From Rhodobacteraceae bacterium WD3A24 (lineage in GTDB: Bacteria; Pseudomonadota; Alphaproteobacteria; Rhodobacterales; Rhodobacteraceae), in the NCBI GenBank assembly GCA_002967695.1, contig PUHN01000037.1:1-37133 (forward strand): DNA of 37,133 nt, in the 5' to 3' direction. Numbering within the stretch: position 1 is the first letter of the stretch; each line of letters opens with the position of its first letter. Shown one piece after another: positions 26,863 through 34,561 of the stretch. Position numbers and translations under genes: made by a program. The notes below the pieces were generated by a model, which did not search any database, was not told where the DNA came from, and saw only the letters and a program-made list of their open reading frames with translations.

Positions 26863-27426
26863 TCAAACCTGCATGATCTCCTGCTGCTTTTTCTCGAGCA
26901 CCTCGTCGATCCGTCCGATCATGGTGTCGGTGAGGCGCTGGATCTCGTCCGCCCAGAGTTTCTGGTCGTCCTCGCTCATGCCCTGCGCCTTGGCCTTCTT
27001 GATGCGGTCCATCCCGTCGCGGCGCACATTGCGCACGGCGACGCGGGCCTGCTCGGCATATTGCGCGGCCACCCGGCTGAGTTCCTTGCGGCGTTCCTCG
27101 TTGAGTTCGGGGATGGGCAGGCGGATCGTGGTGCCGTCCACGACCGGATTGATTCCCAGCCCGGAATCGCGGAGCGCGCGCTCCACCTTGCCCAGCAGGC
27201 TCTTGTCCCAGACATTGACGGTGACCATGCGCGGCTCGGGCACGTTGACGGTGGCCACCTGATTGAGCGGCATCTGCGCGCCATAGGCATCGACCGTGAC
27301 CGGCTCGACCATCGACGCCGAGGCGCGCCCCGTGCGCAGCGAGGCGAGTTCCTGGCGCAGCGAGGTCATCGCGCCGTCCATGCGCCGCTCAATATCGTCG
27401 ATGTCGATCTCGATGTCTTCCGCCAT
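26863..27426 (-). CDS. frr: Ribosome recycling factor
   Basis: Splits post-termination ribosomes together with EF-G. The 187-residue protein has normal length and the two-domain RRF pattern: helix I with [20 protein letters not shown], the beta domain with [36 protein letters not shown], and the long C-terminal helices with [17 protein letters not shown]. The ATG at 27426 is preceded by AGGAAAGAAG. pyrH lies 137 nt upstream on the same strand, and uppS begins at or just after the stop. The pyrH-frr-uppS order is conserved widely in proteobacteria. Confidence 0.97.
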   Translation of the reverse strand: MAEDIEIDIDDIERRMDGAMTSLRQELASLRTGRASASMVEPVTVDAYGAQMPLNQVATVNVPEPRMVTVNVWDKSLLGKVERALRDSGLGINPVVDGTTIRLPIPELNEERRKELSRVAAQYAEQARVAVRNVRRDGMDRIKKAKAQGMSEDDQKLWADEIQRLTDTMIGRIDEVLEKKQQEIMQV

Positions 27427-27527
27427 GATCTGTCTTCTTTCCTGCTGCGGCGCGGCCGGCGCTCCCCTGCGACCGGGCGCTTGCGCACCCGGCTGCTCGC
27501 GCCCCGCGTCTGTGCTCCGTGCGCCGG

Positions 27528-27541
27528 CACGCTATAGCGTG
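27528..27541. repeat. Perfect 14-bp palindrome in the pyrH-frr gap
   Basis: CACGCTATAGCGTG at 27528-27541 is its own reverse complement and stands in the 137-bp spacer upstream of frr. It could be a regulator site, a weak hairpin, or part of an frr promoter (TATAGC as a -10). I saw no second copy in the window. Confidence 0.4.
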
Positions 27542-27563
27542 AATGCGGCCCCGTTGTATAGGC

Positions 27564-28301
27564 TCAGCCGTGGACGCGCGTCGCCCGCCCCCGGCCCTGG
27601 AGAATGCTGCGCAACCCCCCCGTCTGATCGAGCGAAAAGACGTATATCGGCAGGTTGTTGTCGCGCGCCAGCGCGATCGCGGAGGCGTCCATCACCTTGA
27701 GATGCTTCTGCAGCACCTCGTCATAGGTGACGTCGTCATAGCGCACGGCGTCGGCGTTCTCGACCGGATCCTTGTCATAGACACCGTCCACCTTGGTGCC
27801 CTTGAAGATCGCCTCACAATGCATCTCGTTGGCGCGCAGCGTGGCGGCCGTGTCGGTGGTGAAATACGGGTTGCCCGTGCCGGCGGCGAAGATAACCACG
27901 CGCTTCTTCTCCAGGTGCCGGACGGCGCGCCGGCGGATGTAGGGCTCGGCCACCTCGTCCATGCGGATCGCGCTAATGACGCGGGTGTGGATGCCCTCGG
28001 CTTCGAGCGCCGCCTGCATGGCCAGCGCGTTCATCACCGTCGCCAGCATCCCCATGTAGTCGGCGGTGGCGCGCTCCATCCCCTGTGCCGAGCCCTGAAG
28101 GCCGCGAAAGATGTTGCCGCCGCCGATCACCATGCAGATTTCCACGCCGAGGTCGTGGACCGTCTTGACCTCGTGGGCGATGCGCGCGACCGTCGGCGGG
28201 TGCAGGCCGTAGCCCTGATCGCCCATCAGCGCCTCGCCGGAGATCTTGAGCAGCACGCGCCGGAAGGTTGCATGCGGCGGCGCGTCGGTGGACTCCTGCA
28301 T
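27564..28301 (-). CDS. pyrH: Uridylate kinase PyrH
   Basis: Bacterial hexameric UMP kinase of the amino-acid-kinase family, which makes UDP for nucleotide, peptidoglycan and LPS synthesis. The 245-residue protein shows [20 protein letters not shown], the [10 protein letters not shown] glycine loop, the [20 protein letters not shown] block that binds [17 protein letters not shown], and [20 protein letters not shown] 13-residue N-terminal extension precedes the first strand. rpsB and tsf, which often precede pyrH, are not here: miaA is divergent on the other side. The ATG at 28301 is the first in-frame start compatible with that divergent spacing. Confidence 0.97.
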   Translation of the reverse strand: MQESTDAPPHATFRRVLLKISGEALMGDQGYGLHPPTVARIAHEVKTVHDLGVEICMVIGGGNIFRGLQGSAQGMERATADYMGMLATVMNALAMQAALEAEGIHTRVISAIRMDEVAEPYIRRRAVRHLEKKRVVIFAAGTGNPYFTTDTAATLRANEMHCEAIFKGTKVDGVYDKDPVENADAVRYDDVTYDEVLQKHLKVMDASAIALARDNNLPIYVFSLDQTGGLRSILQGRGRATRVHG

Positions 28302-28443
28302 CGGGCATTTCCCTGTTGTGGCAAGCCGGCCGCGGGACGCACGCGGTCCGGGTCGGCTGAAACTTTTCGACCGGTCGATCGCGGTGGAACATGTCCGAAA
28401 ACCCCGCCGGGTTCAACGACCAACGCAACGGGACACGCGCGTG

Positions 28444-29337
28444 ATGGAGGAAGGCCAGACCACCGGCGATCCGCCCTGCCCGGACCCGGCGCTTCCGGTG
28501 CTGCTCGCCGGGCCGACGGCGTCGGGCAAGTCGGGGCTCGCGCTGCGGATCGCCGAGGCGCAGGGCCGCGTGATCGTCAATGCCGACGCGCTGCAGGTCT
28601 ATGGCCACTGGCGCGTGCTCACCGCCCGCCCCGGCCCGGCCGAGGCTGCGCGTGCGCCGCACCTGCTTTACGGGCATGTGGCCCGGCGCGCGGCGTATTC
28701 CGTGGGCCACTGGCTGCGCGATCTCGCCGGCATCCTGCAGGTGCATCCCAACCCGGTCATCGTCGGGGGCACGGGGCTCTACTTCACCGCGCTCACGCGC
28801 GGGCTGGCCGAAATCCCGCCGATACCGGCGGCGATCCGCCGGACGGCGACGGCGCGGCTGGCGCGCGATGGGCGCGCCGCGCTGCTTGCCGAACTCGACG
28901 CGGCCACACGCGCGCGTATCGACACGGCGAACCCGGCCCGCGTGCTGCGCGCCTGGGAGGTGCTGACCGCCACCGGCCGGGGCCTGGCCGCCTGGCACGA
29001 CGCGACGCCGCCGCCGCTGCTGCCGGCCGGGCGGGCCGCGCGGCTGGTGATGGAGGCCGAACGGGACTGGCTCAACGCGCGCGTCGAGGCGCGATTCGAT
29101 TCGATGATGGCGATGGGGGCGCTGGAAGAGGTCCGCGCCGCACTGCCGGATTTCGACCCCGCGCGGCCCGGCGACCGCGCGATCGGCGCGGCCGAGCTGG
29201 CCGCCCATCTGCGCGGGGAGACCACGCGCGAGGCGGCGATCGCCGCGGCGAAGGCGGCGACACGCAGTTATGCAAAGCGCCAGCGCACCTGGTTTCGCAA
29301 CCGCCTGGGCGACTGGCCGCGCCTGCACCGCCCCTGA
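28444..29337 (+). CDS. miaA: tRNA dimethylallyltransferase MiaA
   Basis: Adds the dimethylallyl group to N6 of adenosine 37 in tRNAs that read UNN codons. The 297-residue protein has the P-loop GPTASGKS at residues 23-30, the substrate segment NADALQVYGHWRVLTARP (Ala where Ser is usual in the DSxQVY motif), VIVGGTGLYFTALTRGL, and near the C-terminus a YAKRQRTWFRNR motif that contacts tRNA. The ATG at 28444 (or the GTG one codon upstream) is a reasonable start, though the ribosome site is weak. The gene is divergent from pyrH with 142 bp between; an AraC regulator gene follows after 139 bp. Confidence 0.94.
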   Translation: MEEGQTTGDPPCPDPALPVLLAGPTASGKSGLALRIAEAQGRVIVNADALQVYGHWRVLTARPGPAEAARAPHLLYGHVARRAAYSVGHWLRDLAGILQVHPNPVIVGGTGLYFTALTRGLAEIPPIPAAIRRTATARLARDGRAALLAELDAATRARIDTANPARVLRAWEVLTATGRGLAAWHDATPPPLLPAGRAARLVMEAERDWLNARVEARFDSMMAMGALEEVRAALPDFDPARPGDRAIGAAELAAHLRGETTREAAIAAAKAATRSYAKRQRTWFRNRLGDWPRLHRP

Positions 29338-29396
29338 CGACGCGCCCGGCCGCGCGGCGACGCAGCGTAACCTATCGGCCACGAACCGCCGATGTC

Positions 29397-29442
29397 TTGA
29401 GGTGGCGCCAGAATTTCCTTTGGGGTGGCGCCCGCGCTTCCT
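29397..29442 (+). repeat. Two adjacent 23-bp direct repeats before the AraC-family gene
   Basis: Units 29397-29419 and 29420-29442 abut exactly. Each has TTGR, then the identical 9-mer GGTGGCGCC (29401-29409 and 29424-29432), then a variable five bases, then TTCCT. The centre-to-centre distance of 23 bp is about two helical turns, as for tandem AraC-family sites. The second unit overlaps the likely -35 region of the promoter in front of the gene starting at 29477 (TAGTCT at 29442-29447 as -10). Confidence 0.65.
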
Positions 29443-29476
29443 AGTCTCGCCATGATTTTGCGGCACCGCGAGCATC

Positions 29477-30307
29477 ATGACCCAGATTCCCGAGCCTCCG
29501 CCCTCATTGCGCCTGACGCCCATCCCCCGCCTGGCCGCCGGCGGCCGCTGGCGCGTGGAGGCGATGCGCTCGCTGCGCGAGCCGTTGATGCTGTGGTTCA
29601 CACAGGGTCAGGGGCGTATCACGGTGGCCGGCAACACGCGCGGCTTCGGCACCCATAACGCCGTGTTCATTCCGCCGGGCACGATGCATGCCTTCGAGAT
29701 GAAGCCGCGGGTGCAGGGCACCGCGGTCTTCTTCGGCCGCGACCACGGGCTCGATCTTCCCGACGAGCCGCGGCATCTGCGCGTGCGCGAGGCCGTCGCG
29801 CAGAAGGAGCTGGTCGCCGTACTCGACAATATCCAGCGCGAACTGGAAAGCGATCGCCCCGCCAGCGACCGGGCCGCGCGCTATCATCTCGGGCTGCTGG
29901 GCGTGTGGCTCGAACGTCAGCTGGCCAGCGAGGAGAGGGCGCCCTCGTCGGGGCTGCGCGAGTCCGCCGCGCGGCGGCTGACGGCGCGCTACACCGGCCT
30001 TCTCGAACGCGACTTCAGCTCGGGCATGGGCGTGGGGGATTATGCCGCCGCGCTTGGCGTGACGCCCACCCATCTGACGCGGGCCTGCAAGGCGGCCTGC
30101 GGACGTGCGGCGCACGAGTTGCTGCAGGACCGGGTTCTCTACGAGGCGCGCCGCCTGCTCAGCGAGACGCGCACGCCCGTCAAGGAAGTCGCGCGCCAGC
30201 TCGGCTTTTCCTCGCCGGCCTATTTCACGCGCGCCTTCCAGAAACGCACGGGGCAGACCCCTTCGGGCTTTCGCCGCGCGAGCGGACCCGCCGCACCCGG
30301 CAGCTGA
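29477..30307 (+). CDS. AraC-family transcriptional regulator
   Basis: A 276-residue regulator with a small cupin-like ligand-sensing N-terminal domain (RITVAGNTRGFGTHNAVFIP, PPGTMHAFEM) and a C-terminal AraC-type double helix-turn-helix. The first helix pair is at about residues 185-225 (GVGDYAAALGVTPTHLTRAC), and the second carries the family signature KEVARQLGFSSPAYFTRAFQ followed by RTGQTPSGFRR. It sits directly upstream of, and in the same direction as, the family-5 ABC transporter, which it probably controls. Tandem repeats in its own promoter suggest autoregulation. No GGTGGCGCC copy was seen in the 173-bp gap before the transporter genes, so the operon may be driven from the regulator's promoter. 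The effector is unknown. Confidence 0.92.
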   Translation: MTQIPEPPPSLRLTPIPRLAAGGRWRVEAMRSLREPLMLWFTQGQGRITVAGNTRGFGTHNAVFIPPGTMHAFEMKPRVQGTAVFFGRDHGLDLPDEPRHLRVREAVAQKELVAVLDNIQRELESDRPASDRAARYHLGLLGVWLERQLASEERAPSSGLRESAARRLTARYTGLLERDFSSGMGVGDYAAALGVTPTHLTRACKAACGRAAHELLQDRVLYEARRLLSETRTPVKEVARQLGFSSPAYFTRAFQKRTGQTPSGFRRASGPAAPGS

Positions 30308-30480
30308 CGTTCCCGCGAGCGGCCGCGCGACGCCCCCTGCGGGCACGTCACCGTTGACTGCGCGGGGATTTTGTTGCGTCATGCTGCCATGTCAGTGCCC
30401 TCGAAGCGCAGAATGATCCGGCTCGGGCCCAAGCAACGCGCCCGCGCGCCGAATCCCAATCCACCGACAGGGAGTATCCG

Positions 30481-32142
30481 ATGACCGACCCCACCCCCCC
30501 GGCGGGGCACCTGCACCCCGCCGCGCGCCGTTTCGCCGCCGATTGCAGCGACGGCAAGATCAGCCGCCGCGAATTCCTCACCCGCACGACCGCGCTGGGC
30601 ATCAGCGCCGCCACGGCCTACAGCCTGCTGGGCCTCGCCGCGCCGTCGGCCAGCGCGCAGGAGGTGTCCTATGCCGGCGGCCAGCACGGCGGGACGCTTC
30701 GCATCCAGATGAACCTGGTGGCGATGAAGGATCCGCGGACCTTCGACTGGTCGGAACTGGGCAATGTCGTGCGGGGCTGGCTGGAATGGCTGGTGGAATA
30801 CAACCGCGACGGGACACTTCGCGGCGTCCTGCTGGAGGACTGGGAAGCCAACGAGGATGTCACCGAGTATACCCTGCATGTCCGCCCCGGCGTGACCTGG
30901 AACAACGGCGATCCGTTCACGGCGGCGGATGTCGCGCACAACTTCGAACGCTGGTGCGACGGCACGGTCGAGGGCAATTCCATGGCCAGCCGTCTGGGCG
31001 CGCTGATCGACCCCGAAACCAGCCGGATGCGCTCCGACGCGGTCGAGATCGTCGACGATCTGACCCTGAAGCTGCATCTGAGCACGCCCGACATCGCGGT
31101 GATGGTCAATGTGGCCGACTATCCCGCGCCGGTGGTCCACCCCTCCTATGACGGGGGCGATCCGGTGGCCAACCCGATCGGGACGGGCCCCTACCTGCCG
31201 GAGAGCTACGAGACGGGCATTCAGGCGGTGTTGGTCAAGAACACCGATCACGACTGGTGGGGCGGCGATGTGGGCGCCTATCTCGACCGGATCGAGTTCC
31301 ACGATCTGGGCACCGATCCGGCGTCGTGGCTGGCCGCGGCCGAATCCGGCCAGATCGACATGACCTATCAGACGACCAACGACTTCATCGACATCTTCAC
31401 CTCCATCGGCATGCCGTCGACCGAGGTCGTCACCGCCTCGACCATCGCGGTGCGGTTCAACCAGGCCCACGAGCCCTATGGCAACCGCGCGGTGCGCAAT
31501 GCGCTACAGCTGGCCGTGGACAATGGCGTGGTGCTGGAGCTGGGCTATCAGGATCGCGGCGATGTGGCCCAGAACCACCATGTCTGCCCGATCCATCCCG
31601 AATACGCCGAACTGCCGCCGATCAGCCCCGACCCGGCGCGGGCGATGGAGATGCTCGAGGCCGAGGGCATGGCCGATCACAGCTTCGAGCTGATCTCGCT
31701 CGACCAGGACTGGCAGACAGCCACCTGCGACGCGGTCGCCGCGCAGATGCGCGATGCCGGAATCAATATCGAGCGCACGATCCTGCCCGGCGCGACCTTC
31801 TGGAACGACTGGGCCAATTACCCGTTCTCGGCGACCGAGTGGCTGATGCGCCCGCTGGGCGTGCAGGTTCTCAACCTCGCCTATCGATCCGGCGGCTCTT
31901 GGAACGAGACGGCCTTTTCCAACGCGACCTTCGACGCCAAGCTCGACGAGGCCAACGGGATCATCGACGCCGACGAGCGCAGCGTCGTGATGGCCGATCT
32001 CGAACGCATCCTGCAGGAGGAGGGCGTGCTCATCCAGCCCTACTGGCGCTCGGTCTTCCGTAACTACCGCCCCCATGTGCACAACGCCGAGATGCACCCG
32101 ACCTTCGAGATTCATCTCTACAAGCTGTGGGTCGATCAGTGA
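30481..32142 (+). CDS. ABC transporter solute-binding protein, family 5 (peptide/oligosaccharide type), Tat-exported
   Basis: Periplasmic binding component of an importer of the dipeptide/oligopeptide/nickel class. The 553-residue product begins with a twin-arginine signal (SRREFLTRT near residue 25, then a hydrophobic stretch ending SASAQE near 60), so it is exported folded. The mature part shows SBP_bac_5 landmarks: [57 protein letters not shown] and [14 protein letters not shown]. Family-5 proteins bind peptides, but also nickel, opines and oligosaccharides (for example AgpA of Sinorhizobium, also near an AraC-type regulator), so the ligand is open. A very strong stem-loop follows the gene, as is common after highly expressed binding-protein genes. 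The gap from 30308 to 30480 holds a TTGACT at 30354-30359 but no convincing promoter. Confidence 0.93.
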   Translation: MTDPTPPAGHLHPAARRFAADCSDGKISRREFLTRTTALGISAATAYSLLGLAAPSASAQEVSYAGGQHGGTLRIQMNLVAMKDPRTFDWSELGNVVRGWLEWLVEYNRDGTLRGVLLEDWEANEDVTEYTLHVRPGVTWNNGDPFTAADVAHNFERWCDGTVEGNSMASRLGALIDPETSRMRSDAVEIVDDLTLKLHLSTPDIAVMVNVADYPAPVVHPSYDGGDPVANPIGTGPYLPESYETGIQAVLVKNTDHDWWGGDVGAYLDRIEFHDLGTDPASWLAAAESGQIDMTYQTTNDFIDIFTSIGMPSTEVVTASTIAVRFNQAHEPYGNRAVRNALQLAVDNGVVLELGYQDRGDVAQNHHVCPIHPEYAELPPISPDPARAMEMLEAEGMADHSFELISLDQDWQTATCDAVAAQMRDAGINIERTILPGATFWNDWANYPFSATEWLMRPLGVQVLNLAYRSGGSWNETAFSNATFDAKLDEANGIIDADERSVVMADLERILQEEGVLIQPYWRSVFRNYRPHVHNAEMHPTFEIHLYKLWVDQ

Positions 32143-32147
32143 CCGTC

Positions 32148-32187
32148 GCGGGGCGGGCGGGCGGCAGTGATCGCCCGCCCGCCCCGC
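32148..32187 (+). terminator. Perfect 16-bp stem-loop between binding-protein and permease genes
   Basis: Bases 32148-32163 are the exact reverse complement of 32172-32187 (GC-only 16-bp stem, 8-nt loop GCAGTGAT), starting 5 nt after the binding-protein stop. No U-tract follows, so it is more likely an mRNA-stabilising or partial attenuating element. Such elements let the binding protein be made in excess over the membrane subunits. Confidence 0.7.
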
Positions 32188-32231
32188 ACGCACCCGGCGC
32201 GGGCCGGCGCGATCACAGACGGGGGCTGTCG

Positions 32232-33317
32232 ATGCTGAGATTCCTGCTCAAGCGCGTGGGCACGATGTTGCTGACGGCTCTGTGCCTGACCTTTATCGTC
32301 TTTCTTCTCACCAACATGCAGCCGCGGCTGGAGACCCTGGCCAAGACACAGGGCTCGGCCCGGATGAGCGACGCGCAGGTCCAAAGCTGGCTGGAGCGCA
32401 ACGGCTATGCCGCGCCGCTGCTGATCCGGTATGGCGAATGGCTGGGCGTTCTTCCGGGCTGGACGCGCGAAGGGGAGGACGGAGCCCTCACCGGCCGCTG
32501 CATCGCCCGCGGCCAGACGCCCGAAGCCGCGCCGAGCTTCTGCGGCGTGCTTCAGGGCGACTGGGGCTTTTCAACCCGTTTCCGCGAGGAGGTCGCCGGC
32601 GTGATTTCCGCACGGCTCGCGGCGACGGGCTGGCTCATGCTCTGGGTCGTGCTCGTCATGGTGCCCTCGGCGCTGGCGGTGGGCGTGCTGGCGGGCATGC
32701 GCGAGGGCTCGCGGACCGACCGGGCGCTTTCGACCTTTTCGATCGCCTCGACGGCGACGCCGGAATACGTCTCGGGGGTGATCTTCATCGCGCTCTTCGC
32801 CTCCTCGATCGTGGGGATTTCGCCCCTTCTGTCGGACTGGGGGCTGATCGAGGGGCGCACCCTGTTTCAGGGCAATGCGCGCCAGGCGATCGATGACATC
32901 ACCTTCTGGAATTTCGCCCTGCCCGTGGCCACGATCGCGCTTTACGGGATGGGCTATATTGCCCGGATGACGCGGGCCTCGATGGCCGAGGTGATGACCC
33001 AGCAATACATCCGCACCGCCCGGCTCAAGGGCGTGCGGTTCCGCAACATCGTGCTGCGCCACGCGCTGCGCAACGCGCTGATCGCGCCGTTCACGGTGAT
33101 CATGCTGCAGTTTCCGTGGCTGCTCAACGGCGTGGTGATCGTCGAGGTCCTGTTCAGCTATCCGGGCTTCGGCTGGACGCTGGTCGAGGCGGCGAGCAAC
33201 AACGACATCGAGCTGCTTCTGGCCTGTTCGGTCGTCGGGGTGATCGTGGTGCTGCTCACCCAGCTGATCTCGGATATCGGCTATGTCTATCTCAACCCGC
33301 GCATCCGGATCGCCTGA
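32232..33317 (+). CDS. ABC transporter permease, DppB/OppB type, with periplasmic insertion
   Basis: A 361-residue inner-membrane subunit. The first helix MLRFLLKRVGTMLLTALCLT is typical of DppB. Later come GDWGFSTRFREEVAGVISAR, the cytoplasmic EAA loop (YIRTARLKGVRFRNIVLRHA) that docks with the ATPase, and the ending DIGYVYLNPRIRIA. Between YGEWLGVLPG and GDWGFS (residues about 75-109) there is an extra segment of roughly 35 residues containing two cysteines (C90 and C104), which should lie in the periplasm and could form a disulfide; ordinary DppB proteins go straight from one motif to the next. The ATG at 32232 follows a GGGGG-rich site. The next permease gene begins 10 nt after the stop. 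Confidence 0.92.
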   Translation: MLRFLLKRVGTMLLTALCLTFIVFLLTNMQPRLETLAKTQGSARMSDAQVQSWLERNGYAAPLLIRYGEWLGVLPGWTREGEDGALTGRCIARGQTPEAAPSFCGVLQGDWGFSTRFREEVAGVISARLAATGWLMLWVVLVMVPSALAVGVLAGMREGSRTDRALSTFSIASTATPEYVSGVIFIALFASSIVGISPLLSDWGLIEGRTLFQGNARQAIDDITFWNFALPVATIALYGMGYIARMTRASMAEVMTQQYIRTARLKGVRFRNIVLRHALRNALIAPFTVIMLQFPWLLNGVVIVEVLFSYPGFGWTLVEAASNNDIELLLACSVVGVIVVLLTQLISDIGYVYLNPRIRIA

Positions 33318-33327
33318 GGAGACGGGG

Positions 33328-34488
33328 ATGGAGGAACTCGGCTGGCTTCAGATCGCGGGACGGATGGCGTGGCAGTTCCTGCCCGTCTGGGCGGCGCTGG
33401 CGGCGACCTTCGCGCTGTCGATCCGGTTCAAGCGGCGTCTGGGCCTTTACGGCAAGCTTTTCGACAGCGGCATCGCAATGGCGGGGTTCGCCATCGTGAT
33501 GTTCTGGCTGTTCACCGCGCTGTTCGCCGATCTGATCATCACCCATGATCCGCTCGGCCAGATCAGCCGGATGCGCAACGCCACCCCCGGCGCCGCGCTG
33601 CCCGACCCGGCGGGGCGGTACGCGTTCTATCTGCTCGGCGGCGACAGCCTTGCGCGCGATGTCTTCTCGCGCATGGTGATGGGCGGGCGCGAGGTGCTCA
33701 AGATCGCGCCGGCGGCCACGGCCTTCGCCTTCATGGTGGGCATCACGCTGGGCCTGCCGGCGGGCTATATCGGCGGCCGGCTCGACAGCGCGCTGACCTT
33801 CGTGGCCAACCTCGTGCTGGCCTTCCCGGTGATCCTTCTGTTCTATCTTCTGGTCACGCCCGACATCATCGAGACGGGCCTGCCGACGGCGATGGCCGCG
33901 ATCCTGTTCCTGTTTCCGGTGATCTTTCTGTGCGTGCTGTGGAACAGCCGCTATTTCACGCAGCCGGCGCGGCGGAATCTGTATGTCGCGCTCACGCTGG
34001 TGCTGGGGCTGTGGATCTATTCGGGGCTGGCCTTCAATGCCGACCCGCTGGGCCTGTGGGGGATGTCGCCCAACCTGCTCAACGTCTTCGTGGCAGTGGT
34101 GTTCGTCAACGCGCCCACGGTCTTTCGCATCGTCCGGGGGCTGACGCTCGATATCAAGAGCCGCGACTATGTCGCCGCCGGGCAGACCCGGGGCGAAGGC
34201 CCGTGGTATCTGATGCTGTGGGAGATCCTGCCCAACGCGCGCGGCCCGCTCATCGTCGATTTCTGCCTGCGCATCGGCTACACCACGATCCTGCTGGGCA
34301 CGCTGGGCTTCTTCGGGCTGGGCGTGTCGCCCGAAAGCCCCGACTGGGGCTCGACGATCAACGCCGGGCGCCAGCTTCTGACCGTCTATCCGCACACGGC
34401 GCTCGTGCCCGCCATCGCGCTGATGAGCCTCGTGCTGGGGCTCAACCTGCTGGCCGACGGGCTGCGCGAAGAAAGCCTGAGGGACTGA
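33328..34488 (+). CDS. ABC transporter permease, DppC/OppC type, with two extra hydrophobic segments
   Basis: A 386-residue inner-membrane subunit, longer than the usual 280-300. It keeps the N-terminal helix, HDPLGQ and the GGDSLARDVFSRMVMGGREV motif, then the EAA loop SRDYVAAGQTRGEGPWYLML and the ending LGLNLLADGLREESLRD. Between LAFPVILLFYLL (about residue 164) and NAPTVFRIVRG (about 260), where normal DppC has a short stretch, there are about 60 additional residues with two further hydrophobic runs (ILFLFPVIFLCVLW and LYVALTLVLGLWIYSGLAF). GAGGAGACGGGG precedes the ATG. It ends 73 nt before the ATPase gene. Confidence 0.92.
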   Translation: MEELGWLQIAGRMAWQFLPVWAALAATFALSIRFKRRLGLYGKLFDSGIAMAGFAIVMFWLFTALFADLIITHDPLGQISRMRNATPGAALPDPAGRYAFYLLGGDSLARDVFSRMVMGGREVLKIAPAATAFAFMVGITLGLPAGYIGGRLDSALTFVANLVLAFPVILLFYLLVTPDIIETGLPTAMAAILFLFPVIFLCVLWNSRYFTQPARRNLYVALTLVLGLWIYSGLAFNADPLGLWGMSPNLLNVFVAVVFVNAPTVFRIVRGLTLDIKSRDYVAAGQTRGEGPWYLMLWEILPNARGPLIVDFCLRIGYTTILLGTLGFFGLGVSPESPDWGSTINAGRQLLTVYPHTALVPAIALMSLVLGLNLLADGLREESLRD

Positions 34489-34512
34489 TGACACGCCGCC
34501 GCTCCCTGCCCC

Positions 34513-34534
34513 GCCCGGCGCCCGCATGCCGGGC
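34513..34534 (+). other. Intercistronic hairpin before the ABC ATPase gene
   Basis: GCCCGGC (34513-34519) pairs with GCCGGGC (34528-34534) around an 8-nt loop, in the 73-nt gap between permease and ATPase genes. It could affect mRNA processing or stability; there is no U-tract. Confidence 0.35.
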
Positions 34535-34561
34535 CGCCACAAGCTCCGAAAGGGGGCTCTG

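Noticed and set aside
30389-30484. 31-codon frame ending in an ATGA overlap with the ABC binding-protein start
   Set aside because: No ribosome site, very basic low-complexity product, and the overlap can arise by chance; not supported as a leader peptide.
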